64,000 bases of DNA from CATOSP01 sp965205385 (GTDB lineage Bacteria; Chloroflexota; Dehalococcoidia; Lucifugimonadales; UBA3495), in assembly GCA_965205385.1 (NCBI GenBank), contig CBDBGS010000007.1, positions 558,001 to 622,000 of the forward strand, read 5' to 3'. Positions 43,943-52,405 of this stretch are shown piece after piece. The notes below the pieces were generated by a model. It was given only the letters and a program-made list of their open reading frames with translations. It made no database searches and was not told where the DNA came from. The number at the start of each line of letters is the position of its first letter. Positions within the stretch are counted from its first letter, which is position 1. A program made the position numbers and the translations under genes.

Positions 43943-44707
43943 CTAGGCCCACCCGTAGGCCATGTACCGCAGCAGCGCGGCGGCGGCCTTGGCGTCGCCC
44001 ATTGCCCGGTGCGGCTGACCCTCGACCTTCAGGCCGCATTGTTGTACCGCCTGGACTAGGCTCTGAAACCGGTACTCCTTCTTTGCAGGGTCCCATACGC
44101 CGTGGTAGGCGGCGTACATCTCCATGATGCAGTGGGATGTGCCGGGCTCCACCCATGGATCGAACAAGCCACCCGTACTCTGCAACAGGAGCCGTTTGTC
44201 GAATGCGTAATGATAGGCTGCGGTATGGCTGGCCTCGAACACGTCGTACAACTCCACCACAAGGTCCTCGATGCGGGGAGCGGACGCGACAAGTTCGTCC
44301 GAGATTCCGTGGACGCCAGTTGCTTCAGCCGAGATTCGCTTCCGGGGCCGGACCAGGGTGTTGAGCAACTCCGTCCCATCGACCGCGACGGCAGCGATCT
44401 CCACAATCTGATCGTCTTCCTCCAAGCCGGTGGTCTCGGTGTCGAACACCACCAGGGGCATTTCCAACAGCCGCCTGGCCTTACCAATCATCCGTTCCCG
44501 GTCGCTTGTTACTTCGATCGGCACAACCTCCGGAGGGATGCGTTGGACGGCGGCGATCACCTGGCAGGGGTCGCAACCGCACCCGGACGGGTGTGGGTCG
44601 GCAAGGCGCTGTTGGATTTCCCAGAACGCCTTATTCTTGCCAGCGGTGTAGCCGAAACCGAAAGCCTTTTCCCGCTGGGACTCCACGTATCTGTCGTCGC
44701 TTGTCAT
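43943..44707 (-). CDS. DnaQ-like 3'-5' exonuclease
   Basis: 254 residues. The exonuclease core starts about residue 84: Exo I VFDTETTGLEEDDQIVEIAA, Exo II within AYHYAFDKRLLL, Exo III HRAMGDAKAAAALL, giving the DEDDh metal and His residues. An N-terminal extension includes CGCDPC. It would trim DNA or proofread during replication of the phage-like element. It is in the leftward operon. Confidence 0.85.
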   Translation of the reverse strand: MTSDDRYVESQREKAFGFGYTAGKNKAFWEIQQRLADPHPSGCGCDPCQVIAAVQRIPPEVVPIEVTSDRERMIGKARRLLEMPLVVFDTETTGLEEDDQIVEIAAVAVDGTELLNTLVRPRKRISAEATGVHGISDELVASAPRIEDLVVELYDVFEASHTAAYHYAFDKRLLLQSTGGLFDPWVEPGTSHCIMEMYAAYHGVWDPAKKEYRFQSLVQAVQQCGLKVEGQPHRAMGDAKAAAALLRYMAYGWA

Positions 44708-44769
44708 GGCTCACCTGTCTAGCAGTTTGGGTGCATCAACTTGCCTAACGCTCCGCCGGTGACCGAAGG

Positions 44770-45159
44770 TCACCGCACCTCTTCACAGACGGCCCGCGCC
44801 GAAAGGCCCGCAGGCAAGTCCGGCCAAGCGCCAGACCGCAACGCCTGGAGTTGATCCCTGTTTAGACGCCACCATTTGGGATGAGAAAAGGGGCTCTTGC
44901 GCCCGTCACGCCACTGAAACGTCACCAGGTCCCAATCTTCCGGCATCGGGTGAAATGCGTCGCCGCGCTCCGGGTAGTGTTCGATCCACACCAATGACTT
45001 CGGCGGGATGTCCAGCACATGGCTCACTTCGCCCGCGAGGCGTTCTGCCCAGTTGGTGATACTGGTCCCCGTGTTGTCGGACCGTTCCGACGCGATGACC
45101 AAGCCGAACTCTTGATACCGTAAGACTTCCCAGTCGCACTTCGCCGGATGGCCGTTCAA
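44770..45159 (-). CDS. Hypothetical protein, 129 residues
   Basis: Reads MNGHPAKCDWEVLRYQEFGL, then SLVWIEHYPERGDAFHPMPE and WDLVTFQWRDGRKSPFSHPK. Globular and acidic-aromatic; no transmembrane segment. It resembles small plasmid/phage proteins of unknown function. Confidence 0.5.
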   Translation of the reverse strand: MNGHPAKCDWEVLRYQEFGLVIASERSDNTGTSITNWAERLAGEVSHVLDIPPKSLVWIEHYPERGDAFHPMPEDWDLVTFQWRDGRKSPFSHPKWWRLNRDQLQALRSGAWPDLPAGLSARAVCEEVR

Positions 45160-45846
45160 AGCCCGATATATTCATGTCATTGAATTCATGGGGTGCTCCT
45201 CCTCGGGGTGGGTCTACGATGGGGCATGACGTCGGATGGCCCATTCAACGTCGGCCCACCTTGGCGAAGCCCCGGCGTTTACGCCGCGCCGGTCTGGTCG
45301 GTGGCGGCGCCTCTGGTTGGCCGCCATCTTCAGGATTCAACTGTCCGAAATCGTCGGATGGTTGCGGGACTTCATTAGTCATCGCTTCAGCCTCCAGAGC
45401 GCCGGTTTCAAGCTCCGGCTCGACCACCGCGAAAACGATTTCGGTCTCCTGGCCTCGCCGGGCTGTGGCTGCGGTTGCCACGTTGTGGTAGGCACGCCGG
45501 TTGGCCCATGCGGCGGCGACGGGGTCAAGAGCCCCGACGGTCAGGACGTCGCCGGAGAGGCGGTAGCCAACCAGCTTGGCGTACCACGTCTCGAACGTGG
45601 GCCTGGGCACCATCAAGCGAAGGTCTGGCAGGATATCGCACCAAAGAGCCTCCGCTTCGGGATCGGGGGTCCCAGTGACCTGGGGAACAACGCCTTCGTC
45701 GTCTGTGTCCTGGGCGTCCGCCCCTGGAGGCCGGGCGAACTGCACGCGGTCGGCGCGACGCGCCGCCGGTGGTGAACCAACAGCGTGTTGGTGGGAAAGC
45801 GAATCTACGAACCCAGCCGGATTGTGAACCGCATCCCAGGTGTCCT

Positions 45847-46002
45847 CTAGCGGCCTGTCCGAGAAATACCAACCCACAACGAAACGCGTTACATTGATAC
45901 TGGTGATGCCCTGATTAGTTCACGTGCAGCCGATAGAAATAGCTAATGAAGCTTACTCTGACGATATTTGGAGCAACAATTAATTCTCGGACAGGCTCCT
46001 AG
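45847..46002. mobile_element. 148-bp MITE with IS1182-type ends, CTAG flanks
   Basis: 45851-45998: left end CGGCCTGTCCGAGAAATACC, right end (inverse) GGAGCCTGTCCGAGAATTAA, sharing GCCTGTCCGAGAA with the IS1182 element at 19104. CTAG at 45847-45850 and 45999-46002. Non-coding. Confidence 0.85.
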
Positions 46003-46150
46003 TATTACAACGACGGATTGCCAAATATGGTGCCTGATCCTTCGTATTCGGCCACGAGCGAGAAATCGCGGTAAGCTCATGGCAGTACGGTTCAGGTCCA
46101 AATGGGTCGCGAAAATCACCCGGTCAGATTAACCGTCGTTGTAATACTAG
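45999..46150. mobile_element. 144-bp MITE with IS701-type ends, sharing a CTAG with the previous MITE
   Basis: 46003-46146: begins TATTACAACGACGG and ends CCGTCGTTGTAATA, the same ends as the complete IS701-type element at 55353-56815, which can supply the transposase. It is flanked by CTAG at 45999-46002 and 46147-46150; the first is also the right target duplication of the neighbouring MITE. Confidence 0.88.
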
Positions 46151-46364
46151 GTCGCAGAGCGCCGCGTTTACGCTGGCAATTCCACAATCGCTGACAAGCT
46201 GGGATGCCCGTTGATGGCCCAGGTTTACCAGGTGGCGGATCCGCGCGGCGGGGCTACGGTGCTGGTGGCCTACCGTCTCCGCATGAGGGTCGCAGACCTC
46301 GGCTGGCGCGGGGCTATCTACCCCTTCCTCCCCCCTGGAACCCCCTGTCTTCCATGATGGTTTT

Positions 46365-46390
46365 GATGATGATGAATTAACATCATCATC
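46365..46390. other. Perfect inverted repeat inside the replication gene (possible origin structure)
   Basis: GATGATGATG, AATTAA, CATCATCATC is a perfect 10-bp inverted repeat, followed by GATCATCATCATG. It lies in an Asp/Ser-rich linker of the initiator gene. AT-rich and repeated motifs inside an initiator gene are typical of phage origins, but this is inference. Confidence 0.4.
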
Positions 46391-46608
46391 AAGATCATCA
46401 TCATGCGTGCGCGCGAGGGTTCGGGACGCCCGGACGAAATCGTGGCTCCCAGGCTCTAAGCTTTTCTGGAGAGCCGGAATTTTTGGCAAACGTTTCTTAG
46501 GGTCTCTCTCCGTGGCCTTTCGACCACGCCTGGGATTGCCCATGGTTCGACTGTCCTTGGTGACCGGTCAGCGTGGGATCGGAGCGTGTCGGGGCGTGGT
46601 GCCAACCC

Positions 46609-47109
46609 CTAAAAAGATACCCCCCGTATAGTGAGAGTGCGCGGGGGGTATCTTAGAGTCTTATTTGGACATTGTGAACGTTTTGTCCAAACTGTCTCGC
46701 AGTTGGGGCAGTAAAGCGTTACTCGGTCAGGATGCTTTGATAGTCTTCGACCTCGCAGGGCTGCCTTAGCGAGTTCAGCCCGTAGAGCTCCCTCGTGCAC
46801 AATGTGGGACCCGCCTCCTGGATCGGACCTACGCAGGCGGCCATAAGAATGGAGCCGTCCTCGGTATATCCATGACTGTAGATTTGTCTTGGGCACATCG
46901 TATTTTCCTGCAGCCGTAGGAAGATCGATCATGCCGTCTGGCAATTCCGAATAGATGAGGTGTTGACTATTCGCAGGGACCTCTGGCAATCGGCGTTGTT
47001 CGGCCTCTTGTTGGACGAGTGCCGCCTGGAGCATGATCAAAATCTCTTTCGCGGACACCCCTGATTCCAGCGCGTCGATGATAGCTTGGCCGAGGTGGTC
47101 CAACGGCAC
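46609..47109 (-). CDS. Helix-turn-helix regulator or excisionase-like protein with zinc finger
   Basis: 166 residues. The middle (DLPTAAGKYDVPKTNLQSWI, then YRGRLHSYGRLR) resembles an excisionase/MerR-type winged helix, in which the DNA-binding helix is followed by Arg-rich residues. Close to the C-terminus YCPNCETVWTKRSQCPN is a likely zinc knuckle. The final residues (TLTIRGVSF) fall in the terminator. It is the first gene of the leftward region and sits beside tRNA-Val and the integrase, fitting a control role. Confidence 0.55.
   Translation of the reverse strand: MPLDHLGQAIIDALESGVSAKEILIMLQAALVQQEAEQRRLPEVPANSQHLIYSELPDGMIDLPTAAGKYDVPKTNLQSWIYRGRLHSYGRLRRSDPGGGSHIVHEGALRAELAKAALRGRRLSKHPDRVTLYCPNCETVWTKRSQCPNKTLRYPPRTLTIRGVSF
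46610..46656 (-). terminator. Strong hairpin terminator overlapping the end of the HTH gene
   Basis: AAGATACCCCCCG and CGGGGGGTATCTT form a perfect 13-bp stem; on the minus strand a run of T follows. It separates the HTH gene (46609-47109), whose last codons lie within the hairpin, from the replication gene. Confidence 0.8.
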
Positions 47110-47193
47110 GTTGGAGTCCTAGTAACCAGCTATTACATCTATCATCGCGGCACCAAACACGTCACCGCCGCGCCCCCGGCGCAGGGGAGATGG

Positions 47194-47267
47194 TGGGCGG
47201 CAGTGGACTCGAACCACTGACCTCTTGCGTGTCGAGCAAGTACTCTAACCAGCTGAGCTAGCCGCCC
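47194..47267 (-). tRNA. tRNA-Val (GAC anticodon)
   Basis: Acceptor GGGCGGC/GCCGCCC, D-arm GCTCAGCTGGTTAGAGT, anticodon stem CTTGC/GCAAG with loop TCGACAC (GAC), T-arm GTGGTTCGAGTCCAC, encoded CCA at 47191-47193. It is the only intact tRNA of the island and lies 197 bases from the integrase gene, so it is a good candidate for the attachment site. Confidence 0.93.
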
Positions 47268-47464
47268 ACGGGGAGAGGTATCTCTATGTCGAAGCTCTCC
47301 CATCTTACCCTTTTTGGCATACCAGCGGCAACAACGCACGGTCACCGGCTTACTTCATCCGCGGATGGCTCATGGTTCAAGACTGCAGAACTCGCTCGGC
47401 GCGTCGAATGCAGCATCCGCAGGTTCTCCCTACAATCTTCGAATCTTGAATTCGGAGGTGTCCG

Positions 47465-48292
47465 TTGAAAACGTCCAAGGCTGTGTCTGAATACCTTGTG
47501 GAGTGTGTGGCGCGGGGCTTGGCGGAATCGACCATCGAACAATACCGGTGGGCGCTGGGGCGGATGGTAGCTAATTGCGGGGGGATCCCGAGGACCGGGA
47601 AGCGCCTTTTGGTCGCGTGGGGCGATAGTTCGCTGTCATTGGAGAGCCGGAAGGACCTGCGGAAGTGCTGGCGCACATTTTTCAACTGGTACGGGCGAAA
47701 TTACCCCAACCGTACCAACCCGGTAGATGAGCTGGGCAATTTGCCCAGGAAACAGAAATTGCCCAGGGTACTCACGTCCCAAGAGGTGCGCCGCCTCCTC
47801 GCGGTAGCAGACAGCGAAAGGGACCACACCATGGTCTTATTGGTTATGGACTGTGGGTTACGCCTGGGCGAGCTGTCGGCCTTGCGGTGGACCGATGTAA
47901 GGGACGACCACCTGGTGCTCAACGGGAAAGTGGGTGACAGGTTGGTCCCCGTTAGCCAGGTAATGCGCGGTGAACTGGAAGGGCAGGGCGACGGGTATCA
48001 TGTCTGGATGGGACGCCGCGGCCCCTTAACCCGGTCGGGTATCAAAATGGTCTTTCGCAGGCTGTTTGTCCGGGCCAACATCGGCACGCGAAAGGCGGGA
48101 CCTCACTGCCTCCGCCACACGTTCGCCACGGCCTATATCGCTGCCGGGGGGAACCTCGCGGCTCAACAGGCCATCATGGGCCATAGGAAGCTGGCGACCA
48201 CCCAGCGGTACATCACCCTCGCACAGACCCAGGTGTGCGCTGACCATGCACGGTTTTCTCCCCTCGCTACCATGGGCCTGATCGGAGCCTAA
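47465..48292 (+). CDS. Tyrosine recombinase / phage integrase
   Basis: 275 residues from TTG at 47465, five bases after GGAGG. An N-terminal SAM-like core-binding domain is followed by the catalytic domain: GLRLGELSALRW (first Arg), CLRHTFATAYIAAGG (HxxR), IMGHRKLATTQRYI (His and Tyr nucleophile). Length suits XerC/D-like integrases. It neighbours tRNA-Val, and the convergent HTH gene begins inside its end. It may have driven integration at this tRNA locus. Confidence 0.9.
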   Translation: MKTSKAVSEYLVECVARGLAESTIEQYRWALGRMVANCGGIPRTGKRLLVAWGDSSLSLESRKDLRKCWRTFFNWYGRNYPNRTNPVDELGNLPRKQKLPRVLTSQEVRRLLAVADSERDHTMVLLVMDCGLRLGELSALRWTDVRDDHLVLNGKVGDRLVPVSQVMRGELEGQGDGYHVWMGRRGPLTRSGIKMVFRRLFVRANIGTRKAGPHCLRHTFATAYIAAGGNLAAQQAIMGHRKLATTQRYITLAQTQVCADHARFSPLATMGLIGA

Positions 48293-48696
48293 ACGCCGCG
48301 TTGTCGGAACGGCCACCACAAACGCCGGCGGCCCTTCTGGGCCGCTGGCAAGACACGGGCCGTTAGGTCGTCAACCTGGTTATGTGCCGCATGGAGCTCT
48401 TGGAGGAGTTGTTGCACCAGTGCGTCAGACTCGCGCTGCCGGTCTTGACGGTCTTGCAACACTGTCTCCAGGTTCAGCACCCGCTCACGTAGGACCATCA
48501 CTTCAACGTTCTCTGACCCATCGCGTGGTTCATCAAGGGGTTCACCATCAGGTGAATCATCAATGATAACCCACACTTTCGTCCTTGGGGAATCACGCTC
48601 GACCTTCAACTCTTCGCGTGCGATCCTCCGGTCAATCGTTGAAGGGGAGACACCGAAATATGCTGCCGCCTCAATTTTGCTCAACCGCCTCGCCAA
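48289..48696 (-). CDS. HTH protein with coiled coil, integrase-associated
   Basis: 135 residues from TTG at 48696, GAGG upstream. An N-terminal helix-turn-helix (LSKIEAAAYFGVSPSTIDRR) of the excisionase kind, an acidic linker, a coiled coil (VLRERVLNLETVLQDRQDRQ, then LLQELHAAHNQVDDL) and a C-terminal RRRLWWPF. It overlaps the integrase end by four bases in convergent orientation. A regulatory or directionality role is plausible. Confidence 0.6.
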   Translation of the reverse strand: MARRLSKIEAAAYFGVSPSTIDRRIAREELKVERDSPRTKVWVIIDDSPDGEPLDEPRDGSENVEVMVLRERVLNLETVLQDRQDRQRESDALVQQLLQELHAAHNQVDDLTARVLPAAQKGRRRLWWPFRQRGV

Positions 48697-48789
48697 CCGC
48701 TACCTCACCTGAGCTGGAGATACTGCATTACATATTATAGCAGATGCTAAAGCAGTGGTGGACCAGGTATCCTCGGTGGGTACCAAGAG

Positions 48790-48832
48790 TTGCGTGTAAA
48801 GCAGGCGCTCTAACCATCTGAGCTAACGGCCC
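48790..48832 (-). pseudogene. tRNA-Val(TAC) 5' half
   Basis: Minus strand GGGCCGTTAGCTCAGATGG, then TTAGAGC, CCTGCTTTACACGCA: acceptor 5' strand, D-arm and anticodon arm (TAC) of a tRNA-Val. After the anticodon arm the T-arm and 3' end are missing. The sequence matches the 5' half of the intact tRNA-Val at 47194-47267 in most positions, with the integrase in between. The stretch 48697-49010 shows nothing else. Confidence 0.75.
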
Positions 48833-49010
48833 ACGGAGAGGGGTTCAGGGGAACAAACATGCCCAAAGGCACCAAGGGTGACCCGGCGGGTTCTCCGCCT
48901 AAGTCTCGGTTAGTATAATTTGAAACGCCTCAACCCGCCAACCCGGATCGATTTTCGCCTCGGGCTTGCACAGCAGGTGCTCTCCCCCGGTGGAAGAGGC
49001 GGACAGATGG

Positions 49011-49084
49011 TCGGAGTGCCCAGATTTCAACCGGGGACTCCCTGCACCCCATGCAGGTGCGCTACCTGGCTGCGCTACGCCCGG
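49011..49084 (-). pseudogene. tRNA-Pro(GGG)-like, degenerate
   Basis: D-arm TAGCGCAGCCAGGTAGCGC and the anticodon stem CCTGC/GCAGG with loop ATGGGGT (GGG) are good, and CCA is encoded. The acceptor has only five of seven pairs (CCGGGCG versus CACTCCG) and the T-loop reads TTGAAAT rather than TTCGAAT or TTCAAAT. It is probably decaying, although a functional tRNA cannot be ruled out. Confidence 0.6.
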
Positions 49085-49548
49085 CGCGGGCATGGGATCC
49101 GCCGCTAGCGCCTCGTCGAAGAGACCTTCTACGTTCCCCCAGCTTTGCCATAGCCCAATACACCAATTCTGAGACCCGTGGAGATAAAGAGATACGATCT
49201 CCTAAATGCTCTGCTTGACCAGCAGGGCAAGGGAGATCGTAGCAAGAGCGGAAATCGGCTTCGGCGCGTGCGCCCGGTAGGATATCCTGGGCGACTAGGA
49301 CGATAGGACAGAGGTTGGATCATGGGGCGGGAGGGGTTGGATCGAGGAAAATAACACGGGCAGCCCCTCTCGAGACTGCCCTCGCTTCGTTAGGTTCCCC
49401 GGCGGATCCGTAGAGTGCGACTGACGCTTATCTACTCGATAAACCAAGCAACAGACACAACCAATAGTCGGAGAGTCCGCCGGGTGACCCGTCTTGTGCC
49501 TTTCCCCGTGTTTGGCTGACTACCATGCCAGGAACCCATTCTGTGTTA

Positions 49549-49581
49549 GCCCCTCCTGCCTGCAAAGCAGGTGCTCTAATA
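49549..49581 (-). pseudogene. tRNA-Ala(TGC) fragment (anticodon arm only)
   Basis: Minus strand TTAGAGCACCTGCTTTGCAG, then GCAGG: the end of a D-arm and the full anticodon arm with TGC, as in tRNA-Ala. Flanks no longer match a tRNA. The surrounding 49085-49677 holds no gene. Confidence 0.5.
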
Positions 49582-49677
49582 GCGGTAATTCGGAGGCCGC
49601 CAAATTCTTTTCCCACTTGATGAATAGTAAGTTCGAGGGCGCCTTGATGGGGAGTAAAAGAGGCCAGTCTATTATGG

Positions 49678-49721
49678 CCTGCGTAGAAAGCAGTCGCTTA
49701 AACCATCTGAACTAACCGACC
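49678..49721 (-). pseudogene. tRNA 5' half (Val-like, TCT in anticodon position)
   Basis: Minus strand GTCGGTTAGTTCAGATGG, then TTTAAGCGACTGCTTTCTAC and GCA: a diverged copy of the Val-type 5' half seen at 48790, with several changes and no 3' half. Sequence beyond the 5' end (ATGGTTCC region, then GGGTGACCCG) also recalls that beyond the 48.8-kb half, so the unit may have been duplicated. Confidence 0.5.
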
Positions 49722-49911
49722 ATGGGGGGAACCATGGAACGTGGAATTCGGGTGACCCGATGGCATTCAAGTGGCCGAGGATCTTTCGTAGGATCATCCC
49801 GTCTGGTCATCAGTCCCGTTGACCGCCGCTGACCAAATCTGTTTCACTTTGATACTCGTATCCGGCCCGCAGGTCGCTGAGGGAGGCGACTGTCGGCGAA
49901 GGAGGTATGAA

Positions 49912-50893
49912 ATGGGAACGCAAAGGGCGGGTGGAAGTGAAGTCACACTTAGGGTTGTAGTAGCCAAAATCAATGCAGCCAGGCCAGGCATTGAACGTCT
50001 CGATTCGGACGTGGCGGCTTTCTGTAATGCTCAGCAACAGCACATCGTTCACGAATTTCGTGCTGATAGTGCGGAACATGTATGGGTCTTCCGCGGACCT
50101 ATCCCCGAGGCTCCTGTCGATTGGTGGGTTAAAGCCGGTGAGATCGCCCACAATCTCCGCTCTGCCCTCGGACATATGGCGTGGCAAATGTTTCTTGCAA
50201 ACGGACAGGCTCCCACTGGAACCCTGGACTTTCCGATATTCAGAGACCGTGCGAGATACGTACAACTGAAGCGCAAACCATTATGGCAGGCCAGTCCCTC
50301 TGCCCAATCTGTCGTCGAACGTGTTCCAACCCTTCCAGCCGACGGGCGATGGGTATTATCTCTGGCTGCTGAGCGTAATTAACAATACCGACAAACACCG
50401 TCATGGTTTTTTAGAGACGTTCTGGTCCACAGCCGGGATTTGGGATCCACCGATTGGCCCGGAGCCGAGACCGGGGGTAACGGGTATTGAAAGCGGTGTC
50501 TTTCAACCTGGTGGGGAACTACTGGTTTTGAAGAATGTCCAGGACGCCGATGTCGACGAGGTTGAATTTGATATTCGCGTCGAATTCCAAGATACGGATC
50601 ATGAAATCATCCGGCCCGCGTCGGGGAGTTGGCTAAAAGCGGAATTAGAATCCATCGACCAATACGGGCCAACCGGCGAATTCGTTCCCACCCTGTCTCT
50701 GTGCCTAGATCAGGTGGAAAACCTCATCGCAACGCTGCGAACGGTGTGGTTGGAAGACACTTGCCGATTGGGTTATTGGTGGGGTTGGCCACAATGCGCG
50801 ATAATCGGTTTAACGTGCGCTGGTCGTCGGCCTCGTGCACCGAGGCGGTCAACTGGCGGCGAGAATTTGAGGATAAACTCCTATCCCGTATAA
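49912..50893 (+). pseudogene. Conserved hypothetical protein, frameshifted
   Basis: ATG at 49912 opens MGTQRAGGSEVTLRVVVAKI, then VKAGEIAHNLRSALGHMAWQ and GTLDFPIFRD. Near 50310-50325 the frame shifts; the next frame continues NVFQPFQPTGDGYYLWLLSV, then INNTDKHRHG. The combination (HNLRSALxHxAW ... LWLL..INNTDKHR) is a conserved protein family of unknown function. One base is probably missing. The stretch 50894-51191 shows no gene. Confidence 0.65.
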
Positions 50894-51191
50894 CGCAAAC
50901 CTGAACTCGCTGGCCAGGTCTCCGGCCTTGGGGACCACATCTCAATACATCGCACGGATATCTGGTCCACCTCTGGCGTGGCAGCGTATCGGTGGGTGTA
51001 CAGCGGATTCGGGGCTTTCCCGCACGGCTGGGGGATTGACGGGACGGTTAAACGCTATCCTGATCCGCCGGTAACCTGGGGGGACTCGGGTTGCAGCCAA
51101 TCCAAAGGAAGCACCGCCCCGATAGGTCCCTGGAGAATGAAGTGGCGCCTAGCTAGCTGTTCAACCTCGGCACCGTGGGCAACTTCTTCAA

Positions 51192-51605
51192 TCAAGAAAC
51201 GAGCCCAGGATATACGTCCTTCTTTTTAACAAGCACCGCCAGACGTGCCGCGACGACCGTCCTATCGACGTTATCCCACGAGATAAGAGAGTGAGATGGG
51301 TCGGATCCCTGAGGATCATAAGTCACAGATACCGGCGTCCCCTGTCGAAGAATCGCCTCTTTGATCTCCGATACTCTTAGCACCGCGAACCGGTCTCGGG
51401 CGTCTAAGCTTACTTGGATTACTTCCCGAATCCTTTGGATCGAGACGTCGCGGTCTAGGCCAAAATACTCAAGCCATTTTACCGACAGCGTCTCCTCCAT
51501 TTCTCTAAGTTCAAAAGCCGATGCACTCGGGAAACCGTCTTCCACATGTGTCTTTCGACACCACCGCGAAACGTGGTCCTCCTCTGGAAGCTCAGATCCG
51601 ATCAT
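51192..51605 (-). CDS. Third gene of an unknown three-gene operon, 137 residues
   Basis: ATG at 51605 overlaps the previous stop (ATGA). It reads LPEEDHVSRWCRKTHVEDGF, then PSASAFELREMEETLSVKWL and EYFGLDRDVS, with RFAVLRVSEIKEAI after. The pattern H-V-S-R-(W/Y)-C ... A-F-x-L-R ... L-S-V-x-W-L is one I associate with an uncharacterised conserved family. Soluble; no known catalytic motif. Its lower GC and position in the mobile region suggest horizontal transfer. Confidence 0.65.
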   Translation of the reverse strand: MIGSELPEEDHVSRWCRKTHVEDGFPSASAFELREMEETLSVKWLEYFGLDRDVSIQRIREVIQVSLDARDRFAVLRVSEIKEAILRQGTPVSVTYDPQGSDPSHSLISWDNVDRTVVAARLAVLVKKKDVYPGLVS

Positions 51606-52405
51606 TCAAACAGTTTATACGTGAACATCTGAAGCGAGTCCATCACAGAAGCCTTCGGCAAAACCCCACCGGTTTCAATTCGTTCAATGCCTTGTCCAGT
51701 TGGACCAGATAACGCTACGTATCGAACGAGTCCCGAACTGAGGAACTTCATGACAATGATGCCGTCCCCGCGACCCCAAAATTGGTTGTTGGGGTTATGG
51801 CTGATTTTTCTATCTTGAGGATGAATCCTCCACTCCGCTTGAGCTAGCCCTCCTGAATCCACACTAATCCTCGGTGGGGGTAACTGACGTTCGCTCATAA
51901 GGAACAAAGCGAGGGATCGAAGTGACTCGAGAACCAGATATGGTTCATCGGGCTCCTCCAACAAGACCTCTCGAAGGTAGTTGACACGTCTGGCGGCTAA
52001 ATCCAGACCGCACTCTCTCAGTGCTGCGACGATCTCCTCCTCACCATCGGCGGTTTCCGCGATCCATCGACAGATGTAGCTCGGCAAAGGCTTCCTTTGA
52101 CTTGAAAGTCTACCGAGTGTACCTTCAACGAACGATATGCGCAGGGTACCATACGAGTGAACCAGTGCGTCTTCTGGAGAGGCCGTGTTAATCGTTTGGC
52201 CGACTAAGTAAGACCCACTCAGGGTCGACGGAGAGTCCCTAGACTCTTCATATTCCCGGATATCGTCCCATGTAGCCATGTCTACGCAACGCCAAAATCG
52301 AACTCCACTAGGGCTAGAAGTAGGATTCTCATATCGCCAGACGAGATTCGCAGATGCTCCAACTGGAACGGTGGAAGTACTCGGTTCACGAATCTGTGTT
52401 GTCAT
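51602..52405 (-). CDS. Second gene of an unknown three-gene operon, 267 residues
   Basis: ATG at 52405 overlaps the previous stop by four bases. The N-terminus (IREPSTSTVPVGASANLVWR) and a helical middle (EEEIVAALRECGLDLAARRV, then NYLREVLLEEP, LESLRSLALFLM) lead to a beta-rich C-terminus: PPPRISVDSGGLAQAEWRIH, WGRGDGIIVMKFLSSGLVRY, then ALSGPTGQG. The last segment looks like a ligand-binding or sensor fold. No known family motif. It is translationally coupled to both neighbours. Confidence 0.65.
   Translation of the reverse strand: MTTQIREPSTSTVPVGASANLVWRYENPTSSPSGVRFWRCVDMATWDDIREYEESRDSPSTLSGSYLVGQTINTASPEDALVHSYGTLRISFVEGTLGRLSSQRKPLPSYICRWIAETADGEEEIVAALRECGLDLAARRVNYLREVLLEEPDEPYLVLESLRSLALFLMSERQLPPPRISVDSGGLAQAEWRIHPQDRKISHNPNNQFWGRGDGIIVMKFLSSGLVRYVALSGPTGQGIERIETGGVLPKASVMDSLQMFTYKLFE

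Larger units (their letters stand above)
45245..46543 (-). pseudogene. Phage-type replication initiator with DnaA-N-like domain, split by two nested MITEs
   Basis: From ATG at 46543 the frame runs through a basic N-terminus and a region resembling replication-protein helices (LVNLGHQRASQLVSDCG, then SVNAALCDL) to 46150, where two small elements intervene. On the far side (45847) it resumes EDTWDAVHNPAGFVDSL. Removing both elements and extra CTAGs gives GAC CTA GAG GAC with no break. The C-terminal part has a DnaA domain-I-like segment (ALWCDILPDLRLMVPRPTFE, then TWYAKLVGYRLSGDVLTV) and a basic tail. It probably started replication of the phage-like element; a likely origin hairpin lies within it. 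Confidence 0.75.

Noticed and set aside
47194..48832. A small complete integrative element between tRNA-Val and the tRNA-Val 5' half, containing only integrase and HTH genes
   Set aside because: The two tRNA sequences have different anticodons and many differences, so they are not a clean attachment-site duplication.
28000..50000. CRISPR array
   Set aside because: No regularly spaced repeats; the repeats present are MITEs, IS ends and a few tandem duplications, and no cas gene is seen.
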